Shown here piece by piece: positions 6,912 through 16,146 of a stretch of 64,000 bases of DNA (the stretch's first letter is position 1; every line of letters starts with the position of its first letter). The stretch is from positions 84,755 to 148,754 of the forward strand of contig NZ_FTLX01000008.1 in the NCBI RefSeq assembly GCF_900156125.1, read 5' to 3'. The notes under the pieces are model-generated. The model searched no databases, was not told where the DNA came from, and was given only the letters and a program-made list of their open reading frames with translations. The stretch is from Domibacillus enclensis. GTDB lineage: Bacteria; Bacillota; Bacilli; Bacillales; Domibacillaceae. A program made the translations under genes and the position numbers.

Positions 6912-9194
6912 TTAGGCTGCCGCTATCTCCTCAGTCTGTTTTTTAAACTGACGGTGAAAATAAAAAGCCGTAACCGTTATATTGATGACAGCAAAGGCGG
7001 TCAGTACAGACGCGTTTTGCCACATAAAGGTGTAGTCGCCACTGGAAATAGCCGCTTTAAAGGCTTTAATCGAATAGGCCATTGGCAGGGCCGCGGTAAG
7101 ATGCTGCAAGGCTTTCGGAATCAGCTCAAGTGGAAATGTGCCGCCGCTTGCCGTCAGCTGGCTGATGAGGATCAGTACAGCGATAAAACGGCCGGGATTG
7201 CCGAGAATCGTTGCGAGCATTTGAATAAGCGTCATAAAAGCGGCACTGGCGATCAAAGCGACGGCGAACAGACGCGGCACACTTTGCACCTCTAGCCCAA
7301 GGACGCTTAATAAAAAGAAGGTGGCAGCCGCCGCCTGCACCGCACCGACGAGCAAGAACACACCGAGTTTTCCTGCAAACCAGGCAAGACCGCTTTTCGG
7401 CTTGACGGCTGTTTCTTTTAAAGGGAATACGATCGTCAGCATGATCGCTCCGACGAACAACCCGAGAGACAGCATATACGGCGCCATGCCGGTACCGTAA
7501 TTCGGCACCTCATGAAAGGCCTGCTCCGCCACTTCGACAGGCTCGGCGATCATCTCATACGTGCCGTCATCTCCTTTGACGTCCTTCGCGTCACCTGCCG
7601 CTTTTGACAACTCCGTCTGCAGGTCTTTCGTTCCTTTTTCCAGTTCACTTGATCCATCAGCCAGTTCGATTGAGCCGCCTGCAAGCTTTCCAGCCCCGTC
7701 TGATAATTGCTGGGAGCCGGACGCAAGCTCCGTTAAGCCGGCAGACAGGTCATCCGCGCCTTTCGTAAGCGTTCCGGCTCCTGTTGTGGCTTCAGCCGTT
7801 TTTTCATTAAGTTGATTTAAGCCCGATACGAGTGTTTCCTCCCCTGATTGAAGTTTAGCAGCGCCATCATACAGACTCCCCGCACCCGTTTCAAGTTCAT
7901 TCAGTCCTGACTTCAGCTGCTCCTGGCCTGCTTGAATGCTTGCAAGGCCCGCTGAAAGTTCACTCAATTTGTCACCCATCGTGCCGGAAACGGCTTTGTT
8001 CAGCTCATTCGCTCCCGCTTCGATTTGGCCGCTTCCTGCTTTTAGCTCTTCAAATCCTGTCGTGATTCCTGTGTTTAATGCTTGCTGCTGTGAGGCCATT
8101 TCCGTTTGCAGCTCTGTCATCTGTTCTTCCGTCATCACCTGTGACAAAATAGGCATCAGCTGATCCATTTGCGCTGCTTGTGCACTGGTAATTTGTGCTG
8201 TAAGCTCTGCTTCAAACTGCTCCATGCCTTTTGTTAGCTCGCTTGTACCCTTAGCAATCGCTGCGGTTCCATCCCCCAAAGCCGGAATTTGCTTTTGAAA
8301 TTCATCCACTCCCGCTTTAGCTGCTGCGGTTCCCTCAATCAGCTTTGGCATATTGGCATTCGCTGAAGACAGCCCGCCTTGAAGCGCTTCTGCACCCGTT
8401 ACGAGCTGACCGGTTCCAGCTTGAAGATCTTTGCCCCCGTCCAACAGCTTTGACTGGCCTTCTTGCAGCTGTCCAAGTCCTTGTGACAAAGCCGCCGCCC
8501 CACTCGCTACATCTTTTGATCCAGCACTGGCCTGCTCAATTCCTGATGAAAATGAAACCGAGCTGTCCGCTAACGCTTCAAGATTTTTCTTTAACTCAGC
8601 CGTTCCATCTTTGATTTTCAAGGCGCCTTCATCCAGCTTTCCTGCCCCATCTCCCGCTTCTGCGTAGCCGTCGCCCATTTTCCGAATCGTATCAAACATC
8701 GTTTCAGCGTATGTTTTTGTCACATCGCGTTGAATCGAAGACCGGATTTCCTTTATTGCCGACTGGCCAATTTGCGAAGAAACAAAATTGAAGCTTTCAT
8801 TCGGTGTATAGATGAGCTCAAGCTTTTGAGGCTGATCGTTCATCAAGGTGGTCGCATTTTCGGAAAAGTTCTCCGGTATTTCAATCATCATATAATATTC
8901 CTGCTGCTTTAATCCATCTAACGCTGCCTGCTTGTCGACGATATGAAAGTCAAAGTCTTTACTCGTTTCGAGTTCCTTTTGCAATTCATCTCCAATCGCC
9001 AGTTTTTCGCCTTCGAATTGGGCGCCTTTATCGCTGTTCACAACAGCAACCGGCAGTTCATCCAGCTTTCCGTACGGGTCCCAAAATGCCCATAAGAATA
9101 CACCCGAATAAAGCAGCGGAATCAGCATAATTGCCGCAAGCGAAATAAGGAGTATTTTATTTTTAGTAATTTCTTTTAATTCCTGGATAAACAT
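6912..9194 (-). CDS. yhgE: YhgE/Pip-family membrane protein
   Basis: A 760-residue membrane protein of the YhgE/Pip family, related to ABC-2 type permeases. It has one N-terminal membrane segment (about 15-36), an extracellular region with long runs of the heptad-like pattern L-x-x-G-x-x-x-L-x-x-G (about 180-545; phrases such as GASALSQGLGQLQEGQ), then five or so membrane segments between 570 and 745. Family members are linked to phage infection (Lactococcus Pip) or type VII secretion accessories, but the role in Bacillus is not settled. It follows the TetR gene yhgD in the same direction, and a matching operator-like site lies in the 60-base gap. Confidence 0.85.
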   Translation of the reverse strand: MFIQELKEITKNKILLISLAAIMLIPLLYSGVFLWAFWDPYGKLDELPVAVVNSDKGAQFEGEKLAIGDELQKELETSKDFDFHIVDKQAALDGLKQQEYYMMIEIPENFSENATTLMNDQPQKLELIYTPNESFNFVSSQIGQSAIKEIRSSIQRDVTKTYAETMFDTIRKMGDGYAEAGDGAGKLDEGALKIKDGTAELKKNLEALADSSVSFSSGIEQASAGSKDVASGAAALSQGLGQLQEGQSKLLDGGKDLQAGTGQLVTGAEALQGGLSSANANMPKLIEGTAAAKAGVDEFQKQIPALGDGTAAIAKGTSELTKGMEQFEAELTAQITSAQAAQMDQLMPILSQVMTEEQMTELQTEMASQQQALNTGITTGFEELKAGSGQIEAGANELNKAVSGTMGDKLSELSAGLASIQAGQEQLKSGLNELETGAGSLYDGAAKLQSGEETLVSGLNQLNEKTAEATTGAGTLTKGADDLSAGLTELASGSQQLSDGAGKLAGGSIELADGSSELEKGTKDLQTELSKAAGDAKDVKGDDGTYEMIAEPVEVAEQAFHEVPNYGTGMAPYMLSLGLFVGAIMLTIVFPLKETAVKPKSGLAWFAGKLGVFLLVGAVQAAAATFFLLSVLGLEVQSVPRLFAVALIASAAFMTLIQMLATILGNPGRFIAVLILISQLTASGGTFPLELIPKALQHLTAALPMAYSIKAFKAAISSGDYTFMWQNASVLTAFAVINITVTAFYFHRQFKKQTEEIAAA

Positions 9195-9210
9195 ATCTTT
9201 TCCTCCATAT

Positions 9211-9233
9211 TGACTAATTCGTTCATTTGGTCA
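9211..9233. promoter_or_regulatory. YhgD operator-like site upstream of yhgE
   Basis: A 23-bp site of form TGACT-N13-GGTCA. It shares its length and end sequences with the site at 9846-9868 upstream of yhgD. Proposed as a TetR-family operator. Confidence 0.55.
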
Positions 9234-9257
9234 TTTTTATTTAAAAAAGAAAGACCC

Positions 9258-9830
9258 TCACAGGGCCAGTCCCTTAAATATATACAGTTCAAATAACTTT
9301 GCAATTTCTTCCTTTGTTAGCGGCCGTCCACGCCGTTCCCAGTCTACAACAAGTGTCACGTATAGCCTCAGCATAATAAACGCCGCGATTTCAGGATCTG
9401 TTTGCTGAATTTCTTTCCGGTCCATTGCCTGTCTGGCTTGCACTGCAATGTAGCTGACGATCGCGTCCTCCATCTTCCTCAATGCTTCAGCTACAGCCGG
9501 TGTGCCCATTTCTTTTTCTTCTTGAAACAGCTTCACAGCAAGCTGATGTTTTGTCCGGAATTCCAGCATTGCAAACAAAGATCGGTGAACATTCTCATAA
9601 AAGGACGAATCGGACTGAATCACTTCCTCTGCTGACTCCTTCATTTCTTGAATGAGTGTCCGCAAAATTTCTTCAAAAAGCTCTTCTTTGTTTTTAAAAA
9701 ACGTATAAATGGTTCCTTTGCCCACATTGGCGAGCTTCGCCACTTGATCCATTGTGGTGGCCTTGTAGCCAAAAAGTGTAAAAGATTTTGTCGCTGCCTC
9801 TACCACATCTTTTTTCCGGTCTGTTGACAT
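9258..9830 (-). CDS. yhgD: TetR-family regulator YhgD
   Basis: A 190-residue TetR repressor. The N-terminal helix-turn-helix reads ATTMDQVAKLANVGKGTIYT (about residues 22-41), followed by an all-helical ligand domain. The start is set at 9830 (MSTDRKKD). A longer reading from 9869 would run through the operator-like palindrome at 9846-9868 and lacks a better ribosome site. It lies directly before yhgE, which it probably represses, as the order in B. subtilis suggests. The ligand is unknown. Confidence 0.85.
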   Translation of the reverse strand: MSTDRKKDVVEAATKSFTLFGYKATTMDQVAKLANVGKGTIYTFFKNKEELFEEILRTLIQEMKESAEEVIQSDSSFYENVHRSLFAMLEFRTKHQLAVKLFQEEKEMGTPAVAEALRKMEDAIVSYIAVQARQAMDRKEIQQTDPEIAAFIMLRLYVTLVVDWERRGRPLTKEEIAKLFELYIFKGLAL

Positions 9831-9845
9831 TTCATCACTCCTGAA

Positions 9846-9868
9846 TGACCAAAATAACAATTCGGTCA
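9846..9868. promoter_or_regulatory. YhgD operator-like palindrome upstream of yhgD
   Basis: TGACC-N13-GGTCA, 23 bp, with inverted ends. It lies 16 bases before the chosen yhgD start, consistent with autorepression. Confidence 0.6.
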
Positions 9869-9915
9869 AATCGTTCTAAAGATGATTCTATGCCCGCTCT
9901 TTCGTTTTGTCAATG

Positions 9916-9942
9916 AAAAATCCCGCCAGATTGACGGGATTT
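9916..9942 (-). terminator. terminator of hemEH
   Basis: On the minus strand AAATCCCG and CGGGATTT form a stem with a 9-base loop, followed by TTTC. It lies 5 bases after the hemH stop, so the transcript ends here and no hemY follows. Confidence 0.8.
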
Positions 9943-9946
9943 GGTG

Positions 9947-10891
9947 TTACAGCTTGCCTTCTTGCTTTAAATGCTTTATAACGACGTCACCAAGCGCCTC
10001 GATAAATTCAGGGCGCGCATTTGGCATTGACGGGCGGTAGTAGCCCACACCGATGTCGTCAGTCACTACTTTACATTCGTAGTCGTTATCAAACAGCACT
10101 TCGAGGTGGTCAGCGACAAAACCGGCTGGCACGTACATAAACGCTTTGTAGCCATTTTGCTCATACAGCTCCCGTGTTAAATCCTGAACATCCGGTCCAA
10201 TCCACGGCTCCGGTGTATTTCCTGCGCTTTGCCAGCCGACTGCATAATTCTCAACACCGGCTGCTCCTGCTACTAAATCAGCTGTTTCTTTTAGCTGCTG
10301 CGGATACGGATCGCCCGCCGCAATAATTTTTTCCGGCAAGCTGTGGGCAGACACGATCAGCATGAAGTGCTGCTTCTCTTCTTCTGTCATCGTCTGAACC
10401 GTTGCTTTTATTTGATCTGCCCAATATTGAATGAACTTCGGCTCATGGTACCAGCTTTCAATGGATGTAATCGCCGGTCCGTCAATTTTAGCGGATTCCT
10501 CTGCCGCGCGTCCGTTGTAGGACTTTACGCTGAACGTGGAGAAATGCGGTGCCAGAACGATGGAGACAGCTTCTTCAATGCCGTCCTGCTTCATTTGATG
10601 AACCGCATCTTCGATAAATGGCTCAATATGCTTTAAGCCAATGTACAGCTTAAATTCAATTTCCTGCTGCATTTTGTTTAAAAAGTCAGTCAGGCCCTGC
10701 GCCTGCTCTTCGGTAATTTTAGCCAGCGGCGAAATGCCGCCAATCGCTTCATACCGGCTTCGCAAATCTTCCAGTGCCTCCTCCGACGGCTTGCGGCCAC
10801 GGCGGATGTGTGTGTAATACCGTTCAATATCTTCTTCCTTGTAAGGCGTTCCATATGCCATTACAAGCAAACCCATTGTTTTTTTTGACAT
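9947..10891 (-). CDS. hemH: coproporphyrin III ferrochelatase
   Basis: A 314-residue enzyme (B. subtilis HemH is 310) that inserts iron into coproporphyrin III in the Gram-positive heme route. It starts [16 protein letters not shown]. The metal-site motif SAHSLPEK with its catalytic His lies near residue 182, and the conserved acidic residue is in [16 protein letters not shown] (about 255-270). No [2Fe-2S] cysteine cluster is seen. It follows hemE by about 78 bases. In B. subtilis hemY comes next; here the terminator and yhgD follow instead. Confidence 0.95.
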   Translation of the reverse strand: MSKKTMGLLVMAYGTPYKEEDIERYYTHIRRGRKPSEEALEDLRSRYEAIGGISPLAKITEEQAQGLTDFLNKMQQEIEFKLYIGLKHIEPFIEDAVHQMKQDGIEEAVSIVLAPHFSTFSVKSYNGRAAEESAKIDGPAITSIESWYHEPKFIQYWADQIKATVQTMTEEEKQHFMLIVSAHSLPEKIIAAGDPYPQQLKETADLVAGAAGVENYAVGWQSAGNTPEPWIGPDVQDLTRELYEQNGYKAFMYVPAGFVADHLEVLFDNDYECKVVTDDIGVGYYRPSMPNARPEFIEALGDVVIKHLKQEGKL

Positions 10892-10969
10892 GCTTACCCC
10901 ACCTCGTTTATTTCACTGCTTCATTTCACATTGTGTCATGAATGAAGAAACTCTTCAAAACTGAATGTT

Positions 10970-12001
10970 TTATTTGGCTGTATATTCGTGAACAAAGGCT
11001 GTCAGCCGCTTGAGCGTATCCGGGTTCACTTCCGGGAACACACCGTGGCCAAGATTGAAAATATGGCCTGGCGACGCCATTCCCTGATCAAGAATCGCTT
11101 TAGTCCGCTCTTCAATCACGTCCCACGGGGCCAGAAGAATCGACGGATCAAGATTTCCCTGAAGCGTCTTCGTCAAGCCCAGTTCACGCGCTTCTGAAAT
11201 TTGCATACGCCAGTCCAGTCCGACAACATCAAGCGGCAGGTCATGCCAGTCCTTCGCTAAGTGGCTTGCACCGACACCAAACATAATGAGCGGCACATTT
11301 TCAGCGCGCAGCTCCGTGAAAATCCGTTCCATGACGGGCTTTATGAACACACGGTAGTCGGCCACGTTTAATGCGCCAACCCACGAATCAAATAGTTGAA
11401 TCGCTTTTGCGCCGGCTTTTACTTGCGCATGGACATATGTAATCGTCATCTCAGCCAGTTTGTCCATTAAGGTAAACCATGCTTTTGGCTCCGCATACAT
11501 AAACGCTTTTGTTTTATTGTAGTTTTTCGACGGCCCGCCTTCAATCATGTAGCTCGCCAATGTAAACGGCGCGCCGGCAAACCCGATTAACGGAACATTT
11601 AATTGCTCTTCTGTTAACAGGCGGATCGTTTCCAGCACGTATGGAACATCGCTTTCCGGATCAATTTCCCCGAGCTTCTCAACGTCCTGCACGGAACGGA
11701 GCGGATTATCAATAACAGGGCCAATGCCTGACTTGATTTCAACGTCTACACCGATCGCTGGAAGCGGCGTCATAATGTCCTTATATAAAATAGCCGCATC
11801 TACATTGTACTGCTCAACCGGCAGCCGGGTCACATATGCGCAGATTTCCGGCTGGTGGGTAATGTCGAACAAGGAATACTGCTCCTTCAGCTTCCGGTAT
11901 TCCGGCTGTGAGCGGCCAGCCTGACGCATAAACCAGACCGGTGTATGATCCGTTTTTTCTCCTCGCGCCGCTTTTAAAAATGTATCGTTCAAATGCCTCA
12001 T
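10970..12001 (-). CDS. hemE: uroporphyrinogen decarboxylase
   Basis: A 343-residue enzyme that removes four carboxyl groups from uroporphyrinogen III to give coproporphyrinogen III. The substrate-binding motif [16 protein letters not shown] lies near residues 21-36, and the second signature [21 protein letters not shown] stretch ([13 protein letters not shown]) near 140. [13 protein letters not shown] near the C-terminus is also conserved. Its length is normal. It is the first gene of the hemEH unit, with a ribosome site AAAGGTGG. hmoB is divergent. Confidence 0.96.
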   Translation of the reverse strand: MRHLNDTFLKAARGEKTDHTPVWFMRQAGRSQPEYRKLKEQYSLFDITHQPEICAYVTRLPVEQYNVDAAILYKDIMTPLPAIGVDVEIKSGIGPVIDNPLRSVQDVEKLGEIDPESDVPYVLETIRLLTEEQLNVPLIGFAGAPFTLASYMIEGGPSKNYNKTKAFMYAEPKAWFTLMDKLAEMTITYVHAQVKAGAKAIQLFDSWVGALNVADYRVFIKPVMERIFTELRAENVPLIMFGVGASHLAKDWHDLPLDVVGLDWRMQISEARELGLTKTLQGNLDPSILLAPWDVIEERTKAILDQGMASPGHIFNLGHGVFPEVNPDTLKRLTAFVHEYTAK

Positions 12002-12172
12002 ATAAATTGAGTGCCACCTTTCAACTTTGACAGTTTAGAATCACTATTGATTATTATAGCTTACCGCCCTGCACTTTTCACTAAAAGGATGCGTTGTTCG
12101 AAAATTTGCCAAACAGATGTGTTGAAATTGGAAAGTCGGGTACAGAAATAGATATACTATTAGTTGAGGTGA

Positions 12173-12688
<516 letters not shown>

Positions 12689-12784
12689 ACCAAGAGGCTG
12701 AAACATAACAACGAGGGCAGCCAGTGATTCTGAAAAATTCAGTAGCTGAAAGGCTTGATTCTTCTTTTTTCTGGAAAAGCACAC

Positions 12785-12879
12785 ACTGGGGCTCCGGGCT
12801 GCCGGCTTCGCTTTCCTACTGGGCGAACGCTGAACCAGCCCAAAAAGCGTGGCTGTTTCACCCTGTCCGCTCGTCCAGT
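12785..12879. repeat. GC-rich nested hairpin module
   Basis: Nested inverted repeats: ACTGG/CCAGT (12785-12789, 12875-12879), GGGCTG/CAGCCC (12796-12801, 12836-12841) and TTCGC/GCGAA (12807-12811, 12823-12827). It is absent from the second copy of the repeat at 45 kb. Confidence 0.55.
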
Positions 12880-13097
12880 GGGAGTCTTCGCCAGCTTCCC
12901 TCCGCCCGTTGTCTTTCTAATGAGCCAAGGAGGAGAAAAGTGCTTGAAAAGGGCTTGTTTTCAGTAGTTAACGAGTAGATGTATAAGCAGAAGCTACTCT
13001 CTTTTTTTCATGAAATGGAAGGAAAGAACAGCTTGTTTTTTCCTGTTCATGACGCTCTTGTTTTGGGTTTTATCAACTGCTTTCCCTCCCCACTAAG

Positions 13098-13223
13098 GGC
13101 GGCTGGCGCAGGACGAAGACTCGGGAGGGATCAGCGGGGAAGGTGAGATCCACTTTTGGAGCGAAGCGACAAAAGTTAGCTCACCGCCCGCCCCTCCGAA
13201 CGCGAAGTCTTGCAGAAGCCGCT
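13098..13223. repeat. structured repeat core, copy 1
   Basis: About 126 bases nearly identical to 45253-45379. Inner stem GGTGAG/CTCACC with ACTTTTG/CAAAAGT stacked inside, and outer stem GCAGGAC/GTCTTGC between GCGGCT and AGCCGC. Copy 2 has GTCCTGC at the outer stem, which keeps pairing (C in place of a wobble U). Confidence 0.8.
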
Positions 13224-13282
13224 CGAACTGTGTTGGCACAAGCCCGGTCTCTAAAGGGCTCATCATCTTCAAAATCAAAAAA

Positions 13283-13346
13283 AAGCCGAACGCATGCGGT
13301 ATTTCGCACGACCGTTCGGCTTCCCCTTCTATTCAAAACCTTCTGC
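13283..13346 (-). terminator. ecsB terminator, cassette copy 1
   Basis: On the minus strand: a conserved lead GGTTTTGAATAGAAGG, then the stem AAGCCGAACG/CGTTCGGCTT (13283-13322) and a run of T. The lead and stem recur at 45441-45495 and 52165-52233. Confidence 0.85.
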
Positions 13347-13395
13347 CCTAAGCTCATCAATGAAAACCAGCTTATTGACTCATTTGTTTTGACTA

Positions 13396-14607
13396 TTATG
13401 AAAAACCATGCAGTTTTTTTAATCTCGCTGGCGCGTAGATCCAGACGAAGAAAAGCGTAAAGGCGATTGAGGCGGACAAGACAAGGGCAGCAGCCAGCAT
13501 GCCAGATGATAGAGCCGCCGCGCCGAATACGACCGATTCAATCAACAGGACACGCAGCAACAACTGCTGAACAGCCCTTTGCTTCCCGCTTTCTCCCTCC
13601 GGATACAGCTGCGGCCACATCACATAACCGTGACGGACGGCAATCGGCAGGAGCTGAAAACCGGTTAAATAAAGGAAAAGCAGTGCCACGATCAGCTGAA
13701 CCGGCAGCAGCGCACTAAAAGCAATGATCAGTGCCCCGATAACGGTCAGCCGTACATACAGCCCGATATATTCGTTCATGCGGACAAACGTACGGGACAG
13801 CAAGTACGTATATGTGCCCTTTTGCGAGCCCGGCAGCAAACCGTCCAGCCAGGCCCGCCGCTTCACCGTTCCACGCAAATGAGGAACGTCCGTGAACATA
13901 TTTGCAAGACGGTAAAAAGCCGCCATTCTTTTTTCTTCAAGCGCCGCAAGCAGTTCCCACTTTAACGGCCTGTTTCCGATGCGCCCCATATAAAAAATCC
14001 AGAAGATCATAAACAGGACCGCTATTCCCGCTAACACATACTCTGACGAAAAGACCGCAAACAAAAAAGCGATGTTCAGCAGCATCCGTACTCCCATGTC
14101 AGCCGTTCTCACGTCATTAGACGGCACATTCAGCGCTTCAAGACGGCAAAACAAGTTCCATAGCTTTGCGGCCAAGGCGGCAACTAAAAACAGAAAAAAC
14201 GGCCCAAATCCGGTTCCTTCCGCTTTTGCGTACATCGGCATTGCAAACGCGACCAGCGCAACAATCACATAGCTTTGCGCCAGAAAGCTTGTCCATACCG
14301 CTTTTTGAAAATAAGGCTTTAATTCACTTTCAAGCGGCAGCAAATATACTGTATCCGGCTGCTTGATGTATGTATACACCGGACTCCATGCCAGAATGAC
14401 GCCTAGAACAATCGCCATAATGAGCGGTGCCGGAAAGCCGGCTTCAATCGTTTCCACCCAGCCGCTGTAATAAAAAAGCAGCGCACCCATGGCAAAGATC
14501 AAAACAAACAGCAGATGGTCATTCAGCATGTACCTGGTATACTTGCGGATTTCGGTGTAATACGCCGCTGCACGTTCCTTAAACAACGCATTCGCTGAAA
14601 ACTTCAT
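13396..14607 (-). CDS. ecsB: ABC transporter permease EcsB
   Basis: A 403-residue polytopic membrane protein matching the EcsB family, with about ten hydrophobic segments in pairs and no soluble domain. EcsAB is an ABC exporter required in Bacillus for normal secretion, competence and intramembrane protease (RasP) function; its cargo is thought to be peptide-like. The start overlaps the end of ecsA by 4 bases, so the two are translationally coupled. The third member, ecsC, does not follow here but lies at 42.2 kb. Confidence 0.9.
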   Translation of the reverse strand: MKFSANALFKERAAAYYTEIRKYTRYMLNDHLLFVLIFAMGALLFYYSGWVETIEAGFPAPLIMAIVLGVILAWSPVYTYIKQPDTVYLLPLESELKPYFQKAVWTSFLAQSYVIVALVAFAMPMYAKAEGTGFGPFFLFLVAALAAKLWNLFCRLEALNVPSNDVRTADMGVRMLLNIAFLFAVFSSEYVLAGIAVLFMIFWIFYMGRIGNRPLKWELLAALEEKRMAAFYRLANMFTDVPHLRGTVKRRAWLDGLLPGSQKGTYTYLLSRTFVRMNEYIGLYVRLTVIGALIIAFSALLPVQLIVALLFLYLTGFQLLPIAVRHGYVMWPQLYPEGESGKQRAVQQLLLRVLLIESVVFGAAALSSGMLAAALVLSASIAFTLFFVWIYAPARLKKLHGFS

Positions 14608-15341
14608 CGTACCGCTTCCTTTGTCAGTTCCACATAAATGTCATCAAGCGCCGCATCCGGCATTTGAAATTGCTGGCGCAGCTCCTTCATCGTCCCTTTT
14701 GCCCGCACACGCCCTTCATGTAAGATCACAAACGAATCGCAGTACCTTTCAGCTGTTGCCAAAATATGCGTTGACATTAAAATCCCAGCGCCGCTTTCTT
14801 TCATTTTATTCATTAAATCCAGCAAGGAACGGATACCGAGCGGGTCCAGACCGACAAAAGGCTCATCAATAATATACAAGGACGGCTCCGTTAAAAAAGC
14901 CCCCATAATCATGACCTTTTGCTTCATTCCTTTGGAAAAATGAGCGGGAAACCACTTCATTTTGGCATCCAAGCGGAATTCTTTTAAAAGCGGACCGATG
15001 CGCTGTTCGTAATCATGCTCAGATAGACCATACGCCGTTGCGGTTAGCCGCATGTGCTCTTCAAGTGTCAGCTCATCGTAAAGAACTGGCGTTTCCGGGA
15101 CAAATGAAAATTTTCGGCGGTAGTCAGACGGATGCTCCTCAAGCGACAGCCCATCAATGGCCACTCTCCCCTTCACCGGCTCCATCAAGCCAATGATGTG
15201 CTTGATCGCGGTGCTTTTTCCGGCACCGTTTAAGCCGATCAACCCAACCAGCTGGCCTTTTTCCACTTCAAATGATACGTCATGCAAAACCGGCTTTCGT
15301 GTATAGCCGCCGGTGACATTCTCCACTGTTAATAATGACAT
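14604..15341 (-). CDS. ecsA: ABC transporter ATPase EcsA
   Basis: A 245-residue ATPase. Walker A GLNGAGKST (about 36-44), signature FSKGMKQK (about 133), Walker B LYIIDEPFVGLDP and the switch His in STHIL. The start is placed at 15341 (MSLLTVENVTGGY) because AAAGGA lies 10 bases before it; the ATG 39 bases further up has no such site. It lies divergently from hit, as in B. subtilis. It energises EcsB. Confidence 0.95.
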   Translation of the reverse strand: MSLLTVENVTGGYTRKPVLHDVSFEVEKGQLVGLIGLNGAGKSTAIKHIIGLMEPVKGRVAIDGLSLEEHPSDYRRKFSFVPETPVLYDELTLEEHMRLTATAYGLSEHDYEQRIGPLLKEFRLDAKMKWFPAHFSKGMKQKVMIMGAFLTEPSLYIIDEPFVGLDPLGIRSLLDLMNKMKESGAGILMSTHILATAERYCDSFVILHEGRVRAKGTMKELRQQFQMPDAALDDIYVELTKEAVR

Positions 15342-15467
15342 GCTTAAACGTCCTTTCTTCTCAATCGTTACACGTATCATATCAAAATTATGCCCTTTCT
15401 ACATAGTTCCCTGCATCCGGAATCTATGCTACACTTTTGTTACTATCATCCAAAAGGAGTGCTGACT

Positions 15468-15878
15468 ATGGAGCATTGCATTTTTTGCAAAATTACAAAC
15501 GGAGAGATTCCATCCGCTAAAGTGTACGAGGATGAGCACGTCTACGCTTTTTTAGACATCAGCCAGGTGACAAAGGGCCATACGCTTGTGATTCCGAAAA
15601 TACATAAAGAAAACATCTTTGAACTGGACGCAGAGATGGCCGGTCCTCTGTTCCAATCTGTTAAAAAAGTGGCCGATGCGCTGCAGTCTGCTTTTTCGCC
15701 AAAAGGGCTCAATTTGTTGAATAACAATGGCGAAACAGCCGGACAAACCGTTTTTCATTACCACATTCATTTAATTCCCCGCTACGGGTCAGAGGACGGC
15801 TTTCACCCTGTATTCAAGGAAAATAGTGAGAAGCTGGTTCTTGCAGACATTTCAGCTGCGATTCAATCTCATATGTAA
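15468..15878 (+). CDS. hit: HIT-family nucleotide hydrolase
   Basis: A 136-residue histidine-triad protein. CIFCKITNGEIPSAKVYED opens the protein with a CxxC pair, and the triad HYHIHLIPRY lies near residue 97. HIT proteins hydrolyse or transfer nucleoside monophosphates (for example from aminoacyl-adenylates). The start at 15468 follows AAAGGAG by 9 bases; the upstream extension lacks one. The last 10 bases overlap the convergent small gene at 15869-16045. Confidence 0.95.
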   Translation: MEHCIFCKITNGEIPSAKVYEDEHVYAFLDISQVTKGHTLVIPKIHKENIFELDAEMAGPLFQSVKKVADALQSAFSPKGLNLLNNNGETAGQTVFHYHIHLIPRYGSEDGFHPVFKENSEKLVLADISAAIQSHM

Positions 15879-16045
15879 GAAAGAAGAACGGCTGCTGCGA
15901 TGGAAAGGACACTCATAAAGCCGAGCTGGCCTGCCCGCTTTCGCAAAATATAATTCTCGCTTTTCCGGGCTTCTTTCATGTGATACAGCGTGCTCGTAAA
16001 CAAAATAAAGCCGCCAGACAACAGGGCAAAAATAATTCCATGCAT
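15869..16045 (-). CDS. small two-helix membrane protein
   Basis: A 58-residue ORF with two likely membrane segments (about 3-20 and 40-57) joined by a basic, polar loop (KEARKSENYILRKRAG). The start at 16045 is preceded by AAAGGAG at 8 bases, better than the upstream in-frame ATG at 16099. It overlaps hit tail to tail by 10 bases. I do not recognise the family. The ribosome site and the clear two-helix pattern support a real gene. Confidence 0.6.
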   Translation of the reverse strand: MHGIIFALLSGGFILFTSTLYHMKEARKSENYILRKRAGQLGFMSVLSIAAAVLLSYI

Positions 16046-16146
16046 ACAATCGACTCCTTTTAAACGTTTGTGCCGTTCCTTTTTCGGGAACGATATCATA
16101 TATATGTATGCAGCTATTAAACACGAATGACTAATGAGGTGGAAAA

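Larger units (their letters stand above)
12689..13395. repeat. composite repeat region between hmoB and ecsB
   Basis: About 700 bases without a credible gene. The first part (12694-12780, AAGAGGCTGA... then GCTTGATTCTTCTTTTTTCT) closely matches 45154-45240. It is followed by two structured GC-rich modules (12785-12879 and 13098-13223) and the minus-strand ecsB terminator cassette (13283-13346). ORFs read through here have no family features. Confidence 0.75.

Noticed and set aside
7561..8667. Long frames on the plus strand opposite yhgE
   Set aside because: Low-complexity shadows of the Gly/Leu/Ala repeat region in yhgE; no ribosome site or family.
12724..12978. An 84-residue open frame in the repeat region downstream of hmoB
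   Set aside because: It runs through the repeat lead and the hairpin module, has no ribosome site and no counterpart in the second repeat copy.
12689..13395. Transposon or insertion sequence in the hmoB-ecsB gap
   Set aside because: No transposase frame, no terminal inverted repeats with target duplication that I could find; the structure is of repeats and a terminator.
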